The notes beneath the pieces were generated by a model. That model did no database searches and had not been told where the DNA came from. It worked only from the letters and a program-made list of their open reading frames with translations. The position numbers and the translations under genes are program-made. From NCBI GenBank assembly GCA_020635795.1, contig JACJZD010000002.1, forward strand, positions 124,001-188,000: a DNA stretch of 64,000 nt, in the 5' to 3' direction. This document shows, in pieces, positions 17,657 to 26,323 of this stretch. This DNA is from Flavobacteriales bacterium. GTDB lineage: Bacteria > Bacteroidota > Bacteroidia > Flavobacteriales_E > Vicingaceae. Positions within the stretch are counted from its first letter, which is position 1. Each line of letters opens with the position of its first letter.

Positions 17657-18529
17657 TTACAATATGTTTAATGTTTGTTCTTTAATTTTTTCCAACTCAT
17701 CTTTCATTTGAACAACCAATTTTTGAATATCAGCATTGTTTGCTTTCGACCCTAAGGTATTTATTTCTCTTCCCATTTCTTGGGTAATAAAACCAAGTTT
17801 TCTTCCTTCCGATAAATCGTTGTTAATGGTTTCAATAAAATAATTACAATGGGTGGTTAGTCTTGTTTTTTCTTCAGTAATGTCAAATTTTTCGATGTAA
17901 AAAATAAGCTCCTGCTCAAATCGGTCGTTATTGATGTTTTCTTTTCCAACTGCTTCTGCTAAGTGAGTTTCAATTCGTTCTTTTATAATAGGCACACGTT
18001 TTTCTTCATGGATGGTAACCTCACTTAAAAGAGAAAGAATATTATTAACCCTTTGTAATAATTCCGTTTGAAGCGTACCACCTTCTGTTACTCTAAAATT
18101 GTTTGTAGCTGAAATAGCTTCAACAATTAGTTCGTTTACTTTTAACCATTCAGTTTCTTCCAATTCTTGTTTGTCGGTTTTAAATACATCGGGCATTCGA
18201 GATACGATGGTAAAAATATCTGTATTCGTCTGACCAATTTCGTTTGCCATACCAGACAATTCGTTGTAGTATTTTTTGAATAAATCTTTGTTTATCGAAA
18301 AGTTGTTGGTTTCTCCAAGCGTTTCAAATCCTAAGCTAAAATCAATTTTACCACGCTCTAATTCTTGATTTATTAAAGAACGGATAGCAAATTCTTTCTC
18401 TTTAAAAAGCGAAGGAATACGAACCGAAATATCGGCTTGTTTACTGTTTAAGGTTTTAATTTCTACACTAAATTTTTTCCCATTTATTTCGGCAGTTGCT
18501 TTGCCAAAACCAGTCATTGATTTTATCAT
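17657..18529 (-). CDS. YicC/YloC family endoribonuclease
   Basis: The 290-residue protein opens with IKSMTGFGKA and closes with GREINTLGSKANNADIQ...VQMKDELEKIKEQ, the two signature ends of the YicC family. Members have been shown to cut RNA at single-stranded sites. It is cytoplasmic. It sits upstream of gmk, the pairing seen in many bacteria. Confidence 0.93.
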   Translation of the reverse strand: MIKSMTGFGKATAEINGKKFSVEIKTLNSKQADISVRIPSLFKEKEFAIRSLINQELERGKIDFSLGFETLGETNNFSINKDLFKKYYNELSGMANEIGQTNTDIFTIVSRMPDVFKTDKQELEETEWLKVNELIVEAISATNNFRVTEGGTLQTELLQRVNNILSLLSEVTIHEEKRVPIIKERIETHLAEAVGKENINNDRFEQELIFYIEKFDITEEKTRLTTHCNYFIETINNDLSEGRKLGFITQEMGREINTLGSKANNADIQKLVVQMKDELEKIKEQTLNIL

Positions 18530-18559
18530 AAATTTATTTTAGGCAACAAAGGTAATAAT

Positions 18560-19453
18560 CTATTTGTTGTATGAAGGAAATTTTTGTGGTTTGCTCACCA
18601 AATAAACTCCGGTAAAAATTAAAACAGCAGCGGTTAATTTAATCCATGTAAAGCTGTCTTTGCCTACCCAAATAGCAAACAAAGCAGCGATTAATGGCTG
18701 CAAGTATATGTAGGTAGAAACGATGGAAGGGTTTAATCGCTTTAAGCCATAAATGTTGAACAAGTAAGCTAAAAAAGTTGTGGCGACAATTACAAAAGCA
18801 AATTTTAACCAAATATCTCCAGTAAAACTGGTCCAGTTAATTTCTGTAAACTGATTAAAACCAAAAGGAAGAACATACAGGAATCCAAAAGTAAACACCC
18901 ATTTAATAACTGTTATAGGGCTGTATTTGTGCATTAGTGGTTTAACTAAAACCAAATAAATGGCATACGAAGTAGCGTTTAGAAATATGAATAAATCACC
19001 AACCCAAGTTTCTGAACCGAATGAAAAACCTTTTTTAAATAGGAGTATCATTAATGCGCCAGAAATACCCAAAACGAGCCCTATAATTTTCAAATAAGTT
19101 ATTCGAGTGTTTAATATAAATGCTGACGCCAGAAGTACCATAATTGGATTAGCAGTCATTATTATTCCAGCATTAATGGGGTTAGTTAAATTTAATCCGT
19201 AAAAAAACATCAGTTGGTTGGCTGCAACCCCAAAAAATCCACAAATGGCTAAACGTCCAAAATCTTTTTTTTCAATTTTCTCTTTAAAAAAGGAACTCAC
19301 TAATGTGAACAATATTAAAGCACCTAAAACCCTACAAAATATAAATCCAAAAGGTTTAATAAATGTTGGCATTACATCTTTTGCAATAGAATAATTAACC
19401 CCATAAATAAGGTTAGCGCCTAAAATTGCAAGGTGAGGTTTAATGTTACTCAT
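18560..19453 (-). CDS. EamA/DMT-family transporter
   Basis: The 297-residue protein has about ten membrane spans forming two EamA repeats. The conserved ANPIMVLLASAF and LQPLIAALFAIWVG segments lie near the end of each repeat. It probably exports or exchanges a small metabolite that cannot be identified. Its start codon shares one base with the stop of the ArsC-like gene, so the two are translated together. Confidence 0.88.
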   Translation of the reverse strand: MSNIKPHLAILGANLIYGVNYSIAKDVMPTFIKPFGFIFCRVLGALILFTLVSSFFKEKIEKKDFGRLAICGFFGVAANQLMFFYGLNLTNPINAGIIMTANPIMVLLASAFILNTRITYLKIIGLVLGISGALMILLFKKGFSFGSETWVGDLFIFLNATSYAIYLVLVKPLMHKYSPITVIKWVFTFGFLYVLPFGFNQFTEINWTSFTGDIWLKFAFVIVATTFLAYLFNIYGLKRLNPSIVSTYIYLQPLIAALFAIWVGKDSFTWIKLTAAVLIFTGVYLVSKPQKFPSYNK

Positions 19454-19794
19454 TAAAGTGCTTTTGCAGCTTTTTCAATTTCTGCTTTTGAGTTGCCTAC
19501 AAAAATTTGAGTGCCAATGATAATTACTGGTCGTTTTAAAAAAGTGTATTCTTCTAAAATCAGTTTTTTGATTTCAGCTTCAGAAGGATTTTTATTTGCT
19601 AAATCTTTGTATTTCATTGATCGTCTACTGAATAAACTCTCAAATGAGCCACTCATTTTAGCCATTTCGTTTAGTTGAGCTTCGGTTATTTTAGTAGATT
19701 TGATATCTTGGAATTCAAAATCGTTACCAAGATTCAACTCTTTAATAATACGATTACAAGTAGAGCAAGTAGATAGGTAGTAAATCTTTTTCAT
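19453..19794 (-). CDS. ArsC/Spx-family reductase-like protein
   Basis: The start is chosen at 19794 (MKKIYYLSTCSTC). The in-frame ATG at 19806 would add four residues. The thioredoxin-fold protein has a CSTC active-site pair at residues 10-13. It also has the family motif SRRSMKYKDL (about 60) and the cis-proline region KRPVIIIGTQIFVGN. It is in the ArsC-like group, whose Bacteroidota members are not necessarily arsenate reductases. No arsenic genes lie nearby. Confidence 0.8.
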   Translation of the reverse strand: MKKIYYLSTCSTCNRIIKELNLGNDFEFQDIKSTKITEAQLNEMAKMSGSFESLFSRRSMKYKDLANKNPSEAEIKKLILEEYTFLKRPVIIIGTQIFVGNSKAEIEKAAKAL

Positions 19795-19812
19795 ATTTAA
19801 ATACAATTATAA

Positions 19813-19943
19813 AACCACATAGGTACATAGCAAAATGTAAAACAACAGCGTTTCATAGGCATTGTATTAAGCATAGTAGATTATGTGTAAAGCAAAGCTT
19901 CTATGTTTACTTTTTATTGTAAAAACTATGTAACTATGTGGTT
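19813..19943. repeat. Inverted-repeat element F, copy 1 (131 bp)
   Basis: The ends AACCACATAGGTACATAG (19813-19830) and CTATGTAACTATGTGGTT (19926-19943) are reverse complements at 16 of 18 positions. The inside is AT-rich and non-coding. A second element with the same ends lies at 24651-24796. It fills most of the gap between the ArsC-like and LPG-synthase-like genes. Confidence 0.75.
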
Positions 19944-19968
19944 AAAGATTTTTTAAAATTAGTTTATA

Positions 19969-21009
19969 ATGTCCAAAAGTAATAAAGTAAGCAATGTGTT
20001 TTCTGTAAAAAAGGTTGTTATTCCAATTTTTATTGGATTGCTAGTTGCTGGATATTTTCTTTGGAAGAAAACGGATTGGGAAACTTTTAAGCAAATAGTT
20101 TGGAGTTATAAAGTTTTTGGTTGGTTATTGGTAGCTATTGTTATGATGGTGATAAGAGATTTTGCTTATATGATTCGTATTCGAATTTTAACCGACAACC
20201 ATTTATCATGGCGAAACAGTTTTAATGTAATCATGTTGTGGGAATTTGCTTCAGCCATAACTCCTTCGGTTGTTGGGGGGAGTGGAGTAGCCATGTTTAT
20301 TTTAAACAAAGAAGGGATTAGTTTAGGAAAAAGTACTGCAGTTGTAATGATATCAGCATTTTTAGATGAGCTTTTTTACATTGTAACTGTGCCGATTGTA
20401 ATTCTGATGATAGGAACAGAATATTTGTTTCCTGTAGAATTAACCAAAGAGATTTTTGGTTTTACGCTTTCTACCAAAGAGATTTTTTATGTTGGTTATG
20501 GCTTTATTGTGTTGTTAACTTCATTAATACTTTATGGGGTTTTTGTAAATCCAAAAGGGATAAAAATAGCTTTGTTTAAGCTGTTCTCTTTTAAACTTTT
20601 AAAGCGTTGGAAAAGAGTAGTGGTTCGGTTAGGTAATGACATGATTACAACTTCGTTGGAATTAAAAAACAAGTCAATGGTGTTTTGGTTTAAAGCATTT
20701 GCTGCAACTGTTTTATCGTGGACGGCTCGTTTTTGGGTAGTTAACTTTATTCTTATGGCGTTTACCAATGTCGAAAATCATTTTATAATTTATGGCAGGC
20801 AACTCGTTATGTGGGTTATAATGCTCATTAGCCCCACTCCTGGTGGAGTTGGAATTGCAGAATTTGCTTTTAATGGATTTTTAAAAGATTTTATTCCACT
20901 TGGATTAGCAGGCTTACTAATTGTTTTATGGCGATTAATAAGCTATTACCCGTATTTGTTTATTGGTGTTTTGGTGTTTCCAAATTGGTTAAAAAGAGAC
21001 AGGGATTAA
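19969..21009 (+). CDS. Lysylphosphatidylglycerol-synthase-type membrane protein (UPF0104)
   Basis: The 346-residue protein has about eight membrane spans, with WEFASAITPSVVGGSG near residue 85 and PTPGGVGIAEFAFNGFL near 290. These glycine-rich motifs are found in the flippase-like domain family that includes the membrane part of MprF. It lacks a soluble synthase domain, so it is likely a lipid-handling membrane protein. The polyprenyl synthase gene follows 43 bp later on the same strand. Confidence 0.85.
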   Translation: MSKSNKVSNVFSVKKVVIPIFIGLLVAGYFLWKKTDWETFKQIVWSYKVFGWLLVAIVMMVIRDFAYMIRIRILTDNHLSWRNSFNVIMLWEFASAITPSVVGGSGVAMFILNKEGISLGKSTAVVMISAFLDELFYIVTVPIVILMIGTEYLFPVELTKEIFGFTLSTKEIFYVGYGFIVLLTSLILYGVFVNPKGIKIALFKLFSFKLLKRWKRVVVRLGNDMITTSLELKNKSMVFWFKAFAATVLSWTARFWVVNFILMAFTNVENHFIIYGRQLVMWVIMLISPTPGGVGIAEFAFNGFLKDFIPLGLAGLLIVLWRLISYYPYLFIGVLVFPNWLKRDRD

Positions 21010-21052
21010 TTCTATATATTGATGGTTTAATTATTAATTTTGAACCGTTCAA

Positions 21053-22030
21053 ATGGCAACAATCAAAGAAATACAACAACCTATTGCAGAAGAAATGGAA
21101 AAATTTGAATCGTGGTTCCGCGATTCAATGAAAAGCCGTGTTTCGTTGTTGGATAACATTATGCATTATATCATCAAGCGAAAAGGAAAACAAATGCGTC
21201 CAATGTTTGTTTTTTTATCGTCGAAAGTTTTTGCACCAACTACCGATTCTACCTATATCGCCGCATCTATGATAGAGTTGTTGCATACTGCAACATTGGT
21301 ACATGATGATGTGGTAGATGATGCTAACAAACGTAGAGGATTCTGGAGTATTAATGCCATTTGGAAAAACAAAATTGCTGTATTGGTGGGTGATTATTTA
21401 TTGTCGAAAGGCTTGTTGTTGGCGGTTGATAACAAAGAGTTTGAGTTGTTGCAAATTATGTCGAATTCGGTACGGGAAATGAGCGAAGGAGAGTTGTTGC
21501 AAATTGAAAAAGCTCGACGATTAGATATTACAGAAGACATTTATTTCGACATTATCCGACAAAAAACCGCCACGTTGATAGCTGCTTGTTGTGCTGCTGG
21601 TGCAAGTTCGGCAAAAGCAAATCCCGATGATGTTGCAAAAATGCGATTGTTTGGAGAATACACTGGTATTGCTTTTCAGATAAAAGACGATTTGTTTGAT
21701 TACGGAAGTGATGGGGAAAAAATTGGAAAACCAACGGGAATAGACATAAAAGAAAAGAAAATGACATTGCCTTTAATTTATGCCTTAAATCGAGCTAATT
21801 ATTTTGAAAAAAGACGAATCATTAGCATCATTAAAAATCACAATCAAAACACTAAAAAAGTAAAAGAAGTAATTGATTTTGTGATTGCTAGTGGTGGGTT
21901 AGAATATGCACATAAAGCCATGTTGGAGTATAAAAATAAAGCTTTAGCTATATTAAAAGAGTTTGATCAGAATGAAGCCAACATTGCCTTGAGCAATTTG
22001 GTTATTTATACTACCGAACGAACAAAGTAG
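21053..22030 (+). CDS. Long-chain polyprenyl diphosphate synthase
   Basis: This trans-prenyltransferase chain-elongates farnesyl-type diphosphates. The first Asp-rich motif is HDDVVDDANKRRG at about residues 83-95, and the second is FQIKDDLFDYG at about 204-214. The 325-residue length fits the octaprenyl/menaquinone side-chain group. This suits an organism that respires with menaquinone, but the product length cannot be read from sequence alone. Confidence 0.92.
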   Translation: MATIKEIQQPIAEEMEKFESWFRDSMKSRVSLLDNIMHYIIKRKGKQMRPMFVFLSSKVFAPTTDSTYIAASMIELLHTATLVHDDVVDDANKRRGFWSINAIWKNKIAVLVGDYLLSKGLLLAVDNKEFELLQIMSNSVREMSEGELLQIEKARRLDITEDIYFDIIRQKTATLIAACCAAGASSAKANPDDVAKMRLFGEYTGIAFQIKDDLFDYGSDGEKIGKPTGIDIKEKKMTLPLIYALNRANYFEKRRIISIIKNHNQNTKKVKEVIDFVIASGGLEYAHKAMLEYKNKALAILKEFDQNEANIALSNLVIYTTERTK

Positions 22031-22037
22031 AAAATTT

Positions 22038-22152
22038 GTCAATTCGAGTGAATTTCACGATTAAAATGAGTGAAATTAGTATCGAGAATAAAAATTTTCA
22101 AAACAAAAGTGTGTTCTCGATACTTTTTCTTTCAGAAAAAACTCGAACGGAC
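22038..22152. repeat. Nested palindromic repeat element E
   Basis: Three nested inverted repeats are visible. The outer ends are GTC..TTCGAGT and ACTCGAA..GAC, then AATTTCAC/GTGAAATT (22051-22077), and then AGTATCGAGAA/TTCTCGATACT (22078-22088 and 22114-22124, perfect). The style, with GTC-TTCGAGTG and TATCGAGAA, resembles a repeat I know from Flavobacteriia. It occupies the gap after the polyprenyl synthase gene. Confidence 0.7.
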
Positions 22153-22206
22153 ACTTTTTATTGAAAATAAATTTCTATTCTTATTTTTGAATTAAAGTTA
22201 AATAAT

Positions 22207-22626
22207 ATGAAACCAGTATTAGTTGTAATTAGTTTAGTTGTTTTTTTAGTGTCGTGTGGCGACAAAATAGTTGAAAAGGTGGAAGAAACATACCCAAACG
22301 ATAAACCCAAAATAGTTGGTTATTTTAAAATGGAAGGTGATACACAAGTTATTGTGAAGGAAAAAGAACTTTATGAAAATGGAAATGTGAAGATGAAAGG
22401 TGAGTTTAAAGACGGAAAAAGAACAGGAATTTGGAAAGCTTATTACGAAGATGGAACCTTATGGAGTGAAGGAGAATTTGTTGATGGAAAGCGAAATGGA
22501 TATGGTTTAAATTATTATCCAAACGGGAAATTAAGAATGGAAGGGAACTATAAAGACGACAAACAAGTAGATAAGTGGAAATTTTACAATGAAGAAGGCA
22601 TTTTAGTTGAAGAAGTAGAGAGATAG
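22207..22626 (+). CDS. YwqK/MORN-repeat lipoprotein
   Basis: Residues 1-17 are a lipoprotein signal ending in a VSC lipobox. Repeats follow of the form LYENGNVKMKGEFKDGKRTG and YYEDGTLWSEGEFVDGKRNG (four tandem units in 139 residues), the MORN-like pattern of the YwqK family. Such beta-hairpin repeats are usually for binding. The family is sometimes labelled an antitoxin, but no toxin gene is nearby. A similar protein is encoded at 50205. Confidence 0.75.
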   Translation: MKPVLVVISLVVFLVSCGDKIVEKVEETYPNDKPKIVGYFKMEGDTQVIVKEKELYENGNVKMKGEFKDGKRTGIWKAYYEDGTLWSEGEFVDGKRNGYGLNYYPNGKLRMEGNYKDDKQVDKWKFYNEEGILVEEVER

Positions 22627-22680
22627 TTTTCAGTCTTCAGTTCACAGTTAACCAGAAACAAATAACGAGTAACCAGTAAA

Positions 22681-24627
22681 TTGATACCAAAACATACCAT
22701 AGACCAGATTTTTGAAGCCGCCATCATTGAAGATGTTGTAGGGGAGTTTGTGGTGTTAAAAAAACGGGGTGTTAATTTACTTGGTAATTGTCCTTTTCAT
22801 AACGAAAAAACACCTTCATTTACGGTGTCGCCTGCAAAAGGTATTTACAAATGTTTTGGTTGTGGTAAAGCTGGCAACTCCATCAATTTTATTATGGATC
22901 ATGAGCATTATACCTACCCAGAGGCGTTGAGGTATTTGGCTAACAAGTATCAAATTGAAATTGAAGAATTAGAAGAAACCGACGAACAAAAACAAGCAGC
23001 AAATGAAAAGGAAAGTTTGTTTATTGTTTCCAATTTTGCTGCTAGTTATTTCCAAAAACAATTGCACGAAACCCAAGAGGGTAAAAGTATTGGGTTGAGT
23101 TATTTTGTTGAAAGAGGTTTCCGTGAAGATATCATCAAAAAATTTCAGTTGGGTTATAATCCCGATTCGTGGGAAGCATTTACAGGCGAGGCTTTACAAC
23201 AAGGGTATAAACTTGAGTTTTTAGAAAAATCTGGGTTAACCATTGTAAAAGAAGAAAAACACTTCGATAGGTTTAAAGGTAGAGTAATGTTCCCTATTCA
23301 TAACCTTTCGGGCAGGGTGCTTGGTTTTGGGGGTAGAATTTTAAAAACCGACCCTAAGGCTGCAAAATATGTTAACTCACCTGAGTCGGAAATATACCAC
23401 AAAAGCAATGTGCTTTACGGTATTTATTTTGCTAAAAAAGACATTATTGCTAAAGACAATTGCTATTTAGTCGAAGGTTATACCGATGTGATTTCTTTAC
23501 ACCAAGCAGGAGTAGAAAATGTAGTGGCATCATCAGGAACTTCTTTAACTGAAGGTCAAATAAGACTAATTAGTCGATTTACGAATAACATTACCATTTT
23601 GTATGATGGTGATGCTGCTGGGTTAAAAGCTTCGTTTAGAGGTATTGACATGATTTTGCAGGAAGGGTTAAATGTTCGAGTGGTACTGTTTCCCGAAGGA
23701 GAAGATCCAGACTCGTTTGCAAAAAATAATTCGTCAGCTGACCTAACAAAATACATTACTGATCAAGCACAAGATTTTATTCGATTCAAAACATCGGTTT
23801 TATTAAAAGAAGTAGGAACCGACCCAATAAAAAGAGCCGAATTAATTAAAGATATTGTTGCAAGTATTTCAATAATCCCTGACCAAATAAAACGGTCGGT
23901 TTATATAAAGGAATGCAGTAGTTTGCTCGATATTCAGGAGAATGCTTTAATAAATGAAACGAATAAATTACTTCGTAAAAAATTCAGCAAAAACAACAAT
24001 GAGGAGTTACCTATAGTTGAGGATAATTATACTTCGTTTAGCGACGAACAAAAACATGAAGACGAAGGACTTGAGATTGAACATTGGGAAGATGAAATTA
24101 TTCGATTATTGATTACTTATGGTGAGCAAACAATTGAGTTGGAGGTTTTTGATGAAGAGAATAATCCTCAAAAACATCATGTTTTAATCAGTGCTTATAT
24201 TGTGTCAAATATTATTGAGGATGAGTTGTCGTTTGAAAACGCTACCTACCAAACAATTATAGAAGAATATGTGAAATGGATGAATGAAGATAAAGTTCCA
24301 ACACATCAAGATTTTATTTCATTTCCAAATCCAGCAATCAATGCTGTTGTTATTGATGTGTTATCTGATAAACATCAAATTAGCGAAAACTGGGAACGTC
24401 ATAATATCTTTGTTACTAAAGAGGAAAATCAATTGAATCTAGCGGTGCTTAATTCTATTTATGCATTTAAATTGAGTAAGCTGAATAAGCTGTCGGATAA
24501 ACTCCAAACCGAAATTAAAGAATCTAAAAACGACGATGATACTTTGATTTTACTTTCTCAATTGTTGGGATATCAAAATGCTAAAAAACAGTTGGCAGCG
24601 AAGCTTGGAAGAATAATTTTAAAGTAA
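22681..24627 (+). CDS. dnaG: DNA primase
   Basis: DnaG makes RNA primers at the replication fork. The CHC2 zinc site is Cys37, His40, Cys58, Cys61 (CPFH...CFGC). The DnaG catalytic core follows with FKGRVMFPIHN, then the Toprim residues in LVEGYTDVISLHQAG and LYDGDAAG. The C-terminal helicase-binding part is diverged. The start is a TTG that gives MIPKHTIDQIF, the standard Bacteroidota beginning. No ATG fits, so a weak start codon is likely real and keeps primase low. Confidence 0.95.
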   Translation: MIPKHTIDQIFEAAIIEDVVGEFVVLKKRGVNLLGNCPFHNEKTPSFTVSPAKGIYKCFGCGKAGNSINFIMDHEHYTYPEALRYLANKYQIEIEELEETDEQKQAANEKESLFIVSNFAASYFQKQLHETQEGKSIGLSYFVERGFREDIIKKFQLGYNPDSWEAFTGEALQQGYKLEFLEKSGLTIVKEEKHFDRFKGRVMFPIHNLSGRVLGFGGRILKTDPKAAKYVNSPESEIYHKSNVLYGIYFAKKDIIAKDNCYLVEGYTDVISLHQAGVENVVASSGTSLTEGQIRLISRFTNNITILYDGDAAGLKASFRGIDMILQEGLNVRVVLFPEGEDPDSFAKNNSSADLTKYITDQAQDFIRFKTSVLLKEVGTDPIKRAELIKDIVASISIIPDQIKRSVYIKECSSLLDIQENALINETNKLLRKKFSKNNNEELPIVEDNYTSFSDEQKHEDEGLEIEHWEDEIIRLLITYGEQTIELEVFDEENNPQKHHVLISAYIVSNIIEDELSFENATYQTIIEEYVKWMNEDKVPTHQDFISFPNPAINAVVIDVLSDKHQISENWERHNIFVTKEENQLNLAVLNSIYAFKLSKLNKLSDKLQTEIKESKNDDDTLILLSQLLGYQNAKKQLAAKLGRIILK

Positions 24628-24650
24628 CTGTCAGTTAGACAAAACTATTT

Positions 24651-24796
24651 AACCACATAGGTGCATAGTTTATTTACTCCGTCAGCAAACATAAATCAAA
24701 CATAGTTTCTCCGATATATCGGAGAAATGACTACTGTGTAGCTATCTAAAAATGAGTATTGGTAAAAAATCGAGAAAAGCTATGTGCCTATGTGGT
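24651..24796. repeat. Inverted-repeat element F, copy 2 (146 bp)
   Basis: The ends AACCACATAGGTGCATAG and CTATGTGCCTATGTGGT match those of copy 1 and pair with each other at 15 of 17 positions. The interior differs from copy 1 and contains a perfect 22-bp palindrome (24706-24727; half site TTTCTCCGATA). It lies between the convergent ends of dnaG and the purine nucleoside phosphorylase gene. Confidence 0.75.
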
Positions 24797-24826
24797 AAAA
24801 TAAATACTGAAAGTTTTTAAAGTAAA

Positions 24827-25639
24827 TTAAAGTCGGGCAATCAATTCGGTATAAAGCATGGTTAATTGTGGCTCAGCAACTGCTGCAGCTTCTAAAATTT
24901 CTGCTAACGAAACGGGAGCTAAATTATCTGGGTCGCATTCGTCCGTTAAAACAGAAATAGCACAACATGGTAATCCCATGTGATTTGCCACAATTACTTC
25001 TGGCACCGTACTCATTCCAACAGCATCACCACCAAGTTTTCCTATCATTCGGTATTCGGCAGGGGTTTCTAAGTTTGGACCAGTAACAGGTACATAAACG
25101 CCTTCGTTTAACAAAATTCCTTTTTCTTTAGCAATAGAGCGTAAGGTATTATTTAGATGATTGTTGTAAGGTTCACTCATATCAGGAAAACGAGGACCTA
25201 ATTCGTTAAAATTTTTGCCAATTAATGGATTTGAAGGAAACAAGTTGATGTGGTCGGTAATTAACATCAATGTACTTTTTTTGTAGTTGGTGTTTAATGC
25301 TCCTGCTGCATTAGAAATCAATAAATTTTTAATGCCAAGTGCATTCATTACACGAATAGGAAAAGTAATTTGTTGCATATCATACCCTTCGTAATAATGA
25401 AAACGACCTTGCATCGCTAATACTTTTTTGCCCTTAACTATTCCATAAATTAATCTGCCGTGGTGCGATTCTACTGTTGAAACTGGGAAATGAGGTATTT
25501 TATCGTAATCAATTGCCGTAATTATTTCTATTTCTTTAACCAAACCACCAAGTCCAGTTCCTAAAACAATTCCTACTTGTGGGCTTTCAATTCCTTGAGA
25601 AAGGATATAATTAACGGTTTCTTTTATTTTATTCAGCAT
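24827..25639 (-). CDS. Purine nucleoside phosphorylase
   Basis: The enzyme cleaves purine nucleosides with phosphate, for salvage. Family motifs in order are GIVLGTGLGGL, HHGRLIYG, ISNAAGALN, TGPNLETPAEYR and DAVGMSTVPE, all of the trimeric PNP group. The 270-residue size fits. The ATG at 25639 is preferred over the upstream one at 25645. Downstream on the other strand is dnaG, which has no known link to it. Confidence 0.92.
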   Translation of the reverse strand: MLNKIKETVNYILSQGIESPQVGIVLGTGLGGLVKEIEIITAIDYDKIPHFPVSTVESHHGRLIYGIVKGKKVLAMQGRFHYYEGYDMQQITFPIRVMNALGIKNLLISNAAGALNTNYKKSTLMLITDHINLFPSNPLIGKNFNELGPRFPDMSEPYNNHLNNTLRSIAKEKGILLNEGVYVPVTGPNLETPAEYRMIGKLGGDAVGMSTVPEVIVANHMGLPCCAISVLTDECDPDNLAPVSLAEILEAAAVAEPQLTMLYTELIARL

Positions 25640-25647
25640 AATCAAAC

Positions 25648-25710
25648 AGTTGGAAGGTAGAAGACCGAAGCCAGAAGCAATCTACAACTTCCAACTTCGG
25701 TCTTCCAACT
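25648..25710. repeat. Imperfect hairpin repeat between PNP and lipoprotein genes
   Basis: AGTTGGAAG...ACCGAAG (25648-25670, with a 7-base internal insertion GTAGAAG) pairs with CTTCGGTCTTCCAACT (25695-25710). It directly follows the lipoprotein stop (minus strand), so it could act as its terminator. The TTCCAACTTC wording is typical of Bacteroidota intergenic repeats. Confidence 0.55.
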
Positions 25711-25711
25711 T

Positions 25712-26260
25712 CTAGTTTACTTTTCTACCTTTTACTTTTGTGCTCGATTCCTTAAAGTTTTTAACATTTTTCATTTGGAATTTTAGGTAAGCTCCTGCAC
25801 CACCTGGCATTACATAATAAACTTTATCGCCATAGTTAATTTTACCTTTGCCATTGTTCCATTCAGCACCCATCAAATTATAACGACCTCTGTTGTTTGG
25901 GTCTCCGAAAACCAGATATTTATTATCGTCAGCATCAAAACTTACCGCAATTTTGTTGTCGTCAATTACTTTTACACATACACCAGGAGTTTTTCCTGTA
26001 ATTAAAATATTGTCAACACTCGCAGAGCTTGCAATAACCAATTTTCCGTCTTTATCTAATTCTTGAGATTGATTAGAACGCTCTCCTCTTTGTAAAGTAA
26101 CATCGGTAGAGATATAAAACTGCATTTTTTTCAATTTAGCTTCATCTAAATTGTATTTCAATCTATCTTCGTTAGTAAAGGGTTGATAGCTTCCACAAGA
26201 GCTTAAAAATCCAGCAACAGCTATTATTGCAATAAATGATAATGATTGTAATTTTTTCAT
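25712..26260 (-). CDS. Lipoprotein of unknown function
   Basis: The 182-residue protein has a lipoprotein signal with the box FLSSC at about residues 18-22. After that it is soluble and beta-rich (TDVTLQRGER, GDKVYYVMPGG). The C-terminus is strongly basic (KVKGRKVN). I do not recognise a domain. Its neighbours (PNP and a LuxE-like enzyme) give no clue to its job. Confidence 0.7.
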   Translation of the reverse strand: MKKLQSLSFIAIIAVAGFLSSCGSYQPFTNEDRLKYNLDEAKLKKMQFYISTDVTLQRGERSNQSQELDKDGKLVIASSASVDNILITGKTPGVCVKVIDDNKIAVSFDADDNKYLVFGDPNNRGRYNLMGAEWNNGKGKINYGDKVYYVMPGGAGAYLKFQMKNVKNFKESSTKVKGRKVN

Positions 26261-26323
26261 TGTTTTAATTTTTTTATTTACTCGGTTTTATCAAAAACTG
26301 AACCAAAACAAAATTAGTTTTTT

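Noticed and set aside
19453..19794. Arsenic-resistance gene
   Set aside because: ArsC-like fold only; no arsenite pump or ArsR gene is next to it, and the family includes Spx-like proteins.
22207..22626. Toxin-antitoxin pair suggested by the YwqK family name
   Set aside because: It is a lipoprotein with MORN-like repeats, and neither neighbour is a toxin-like gene.
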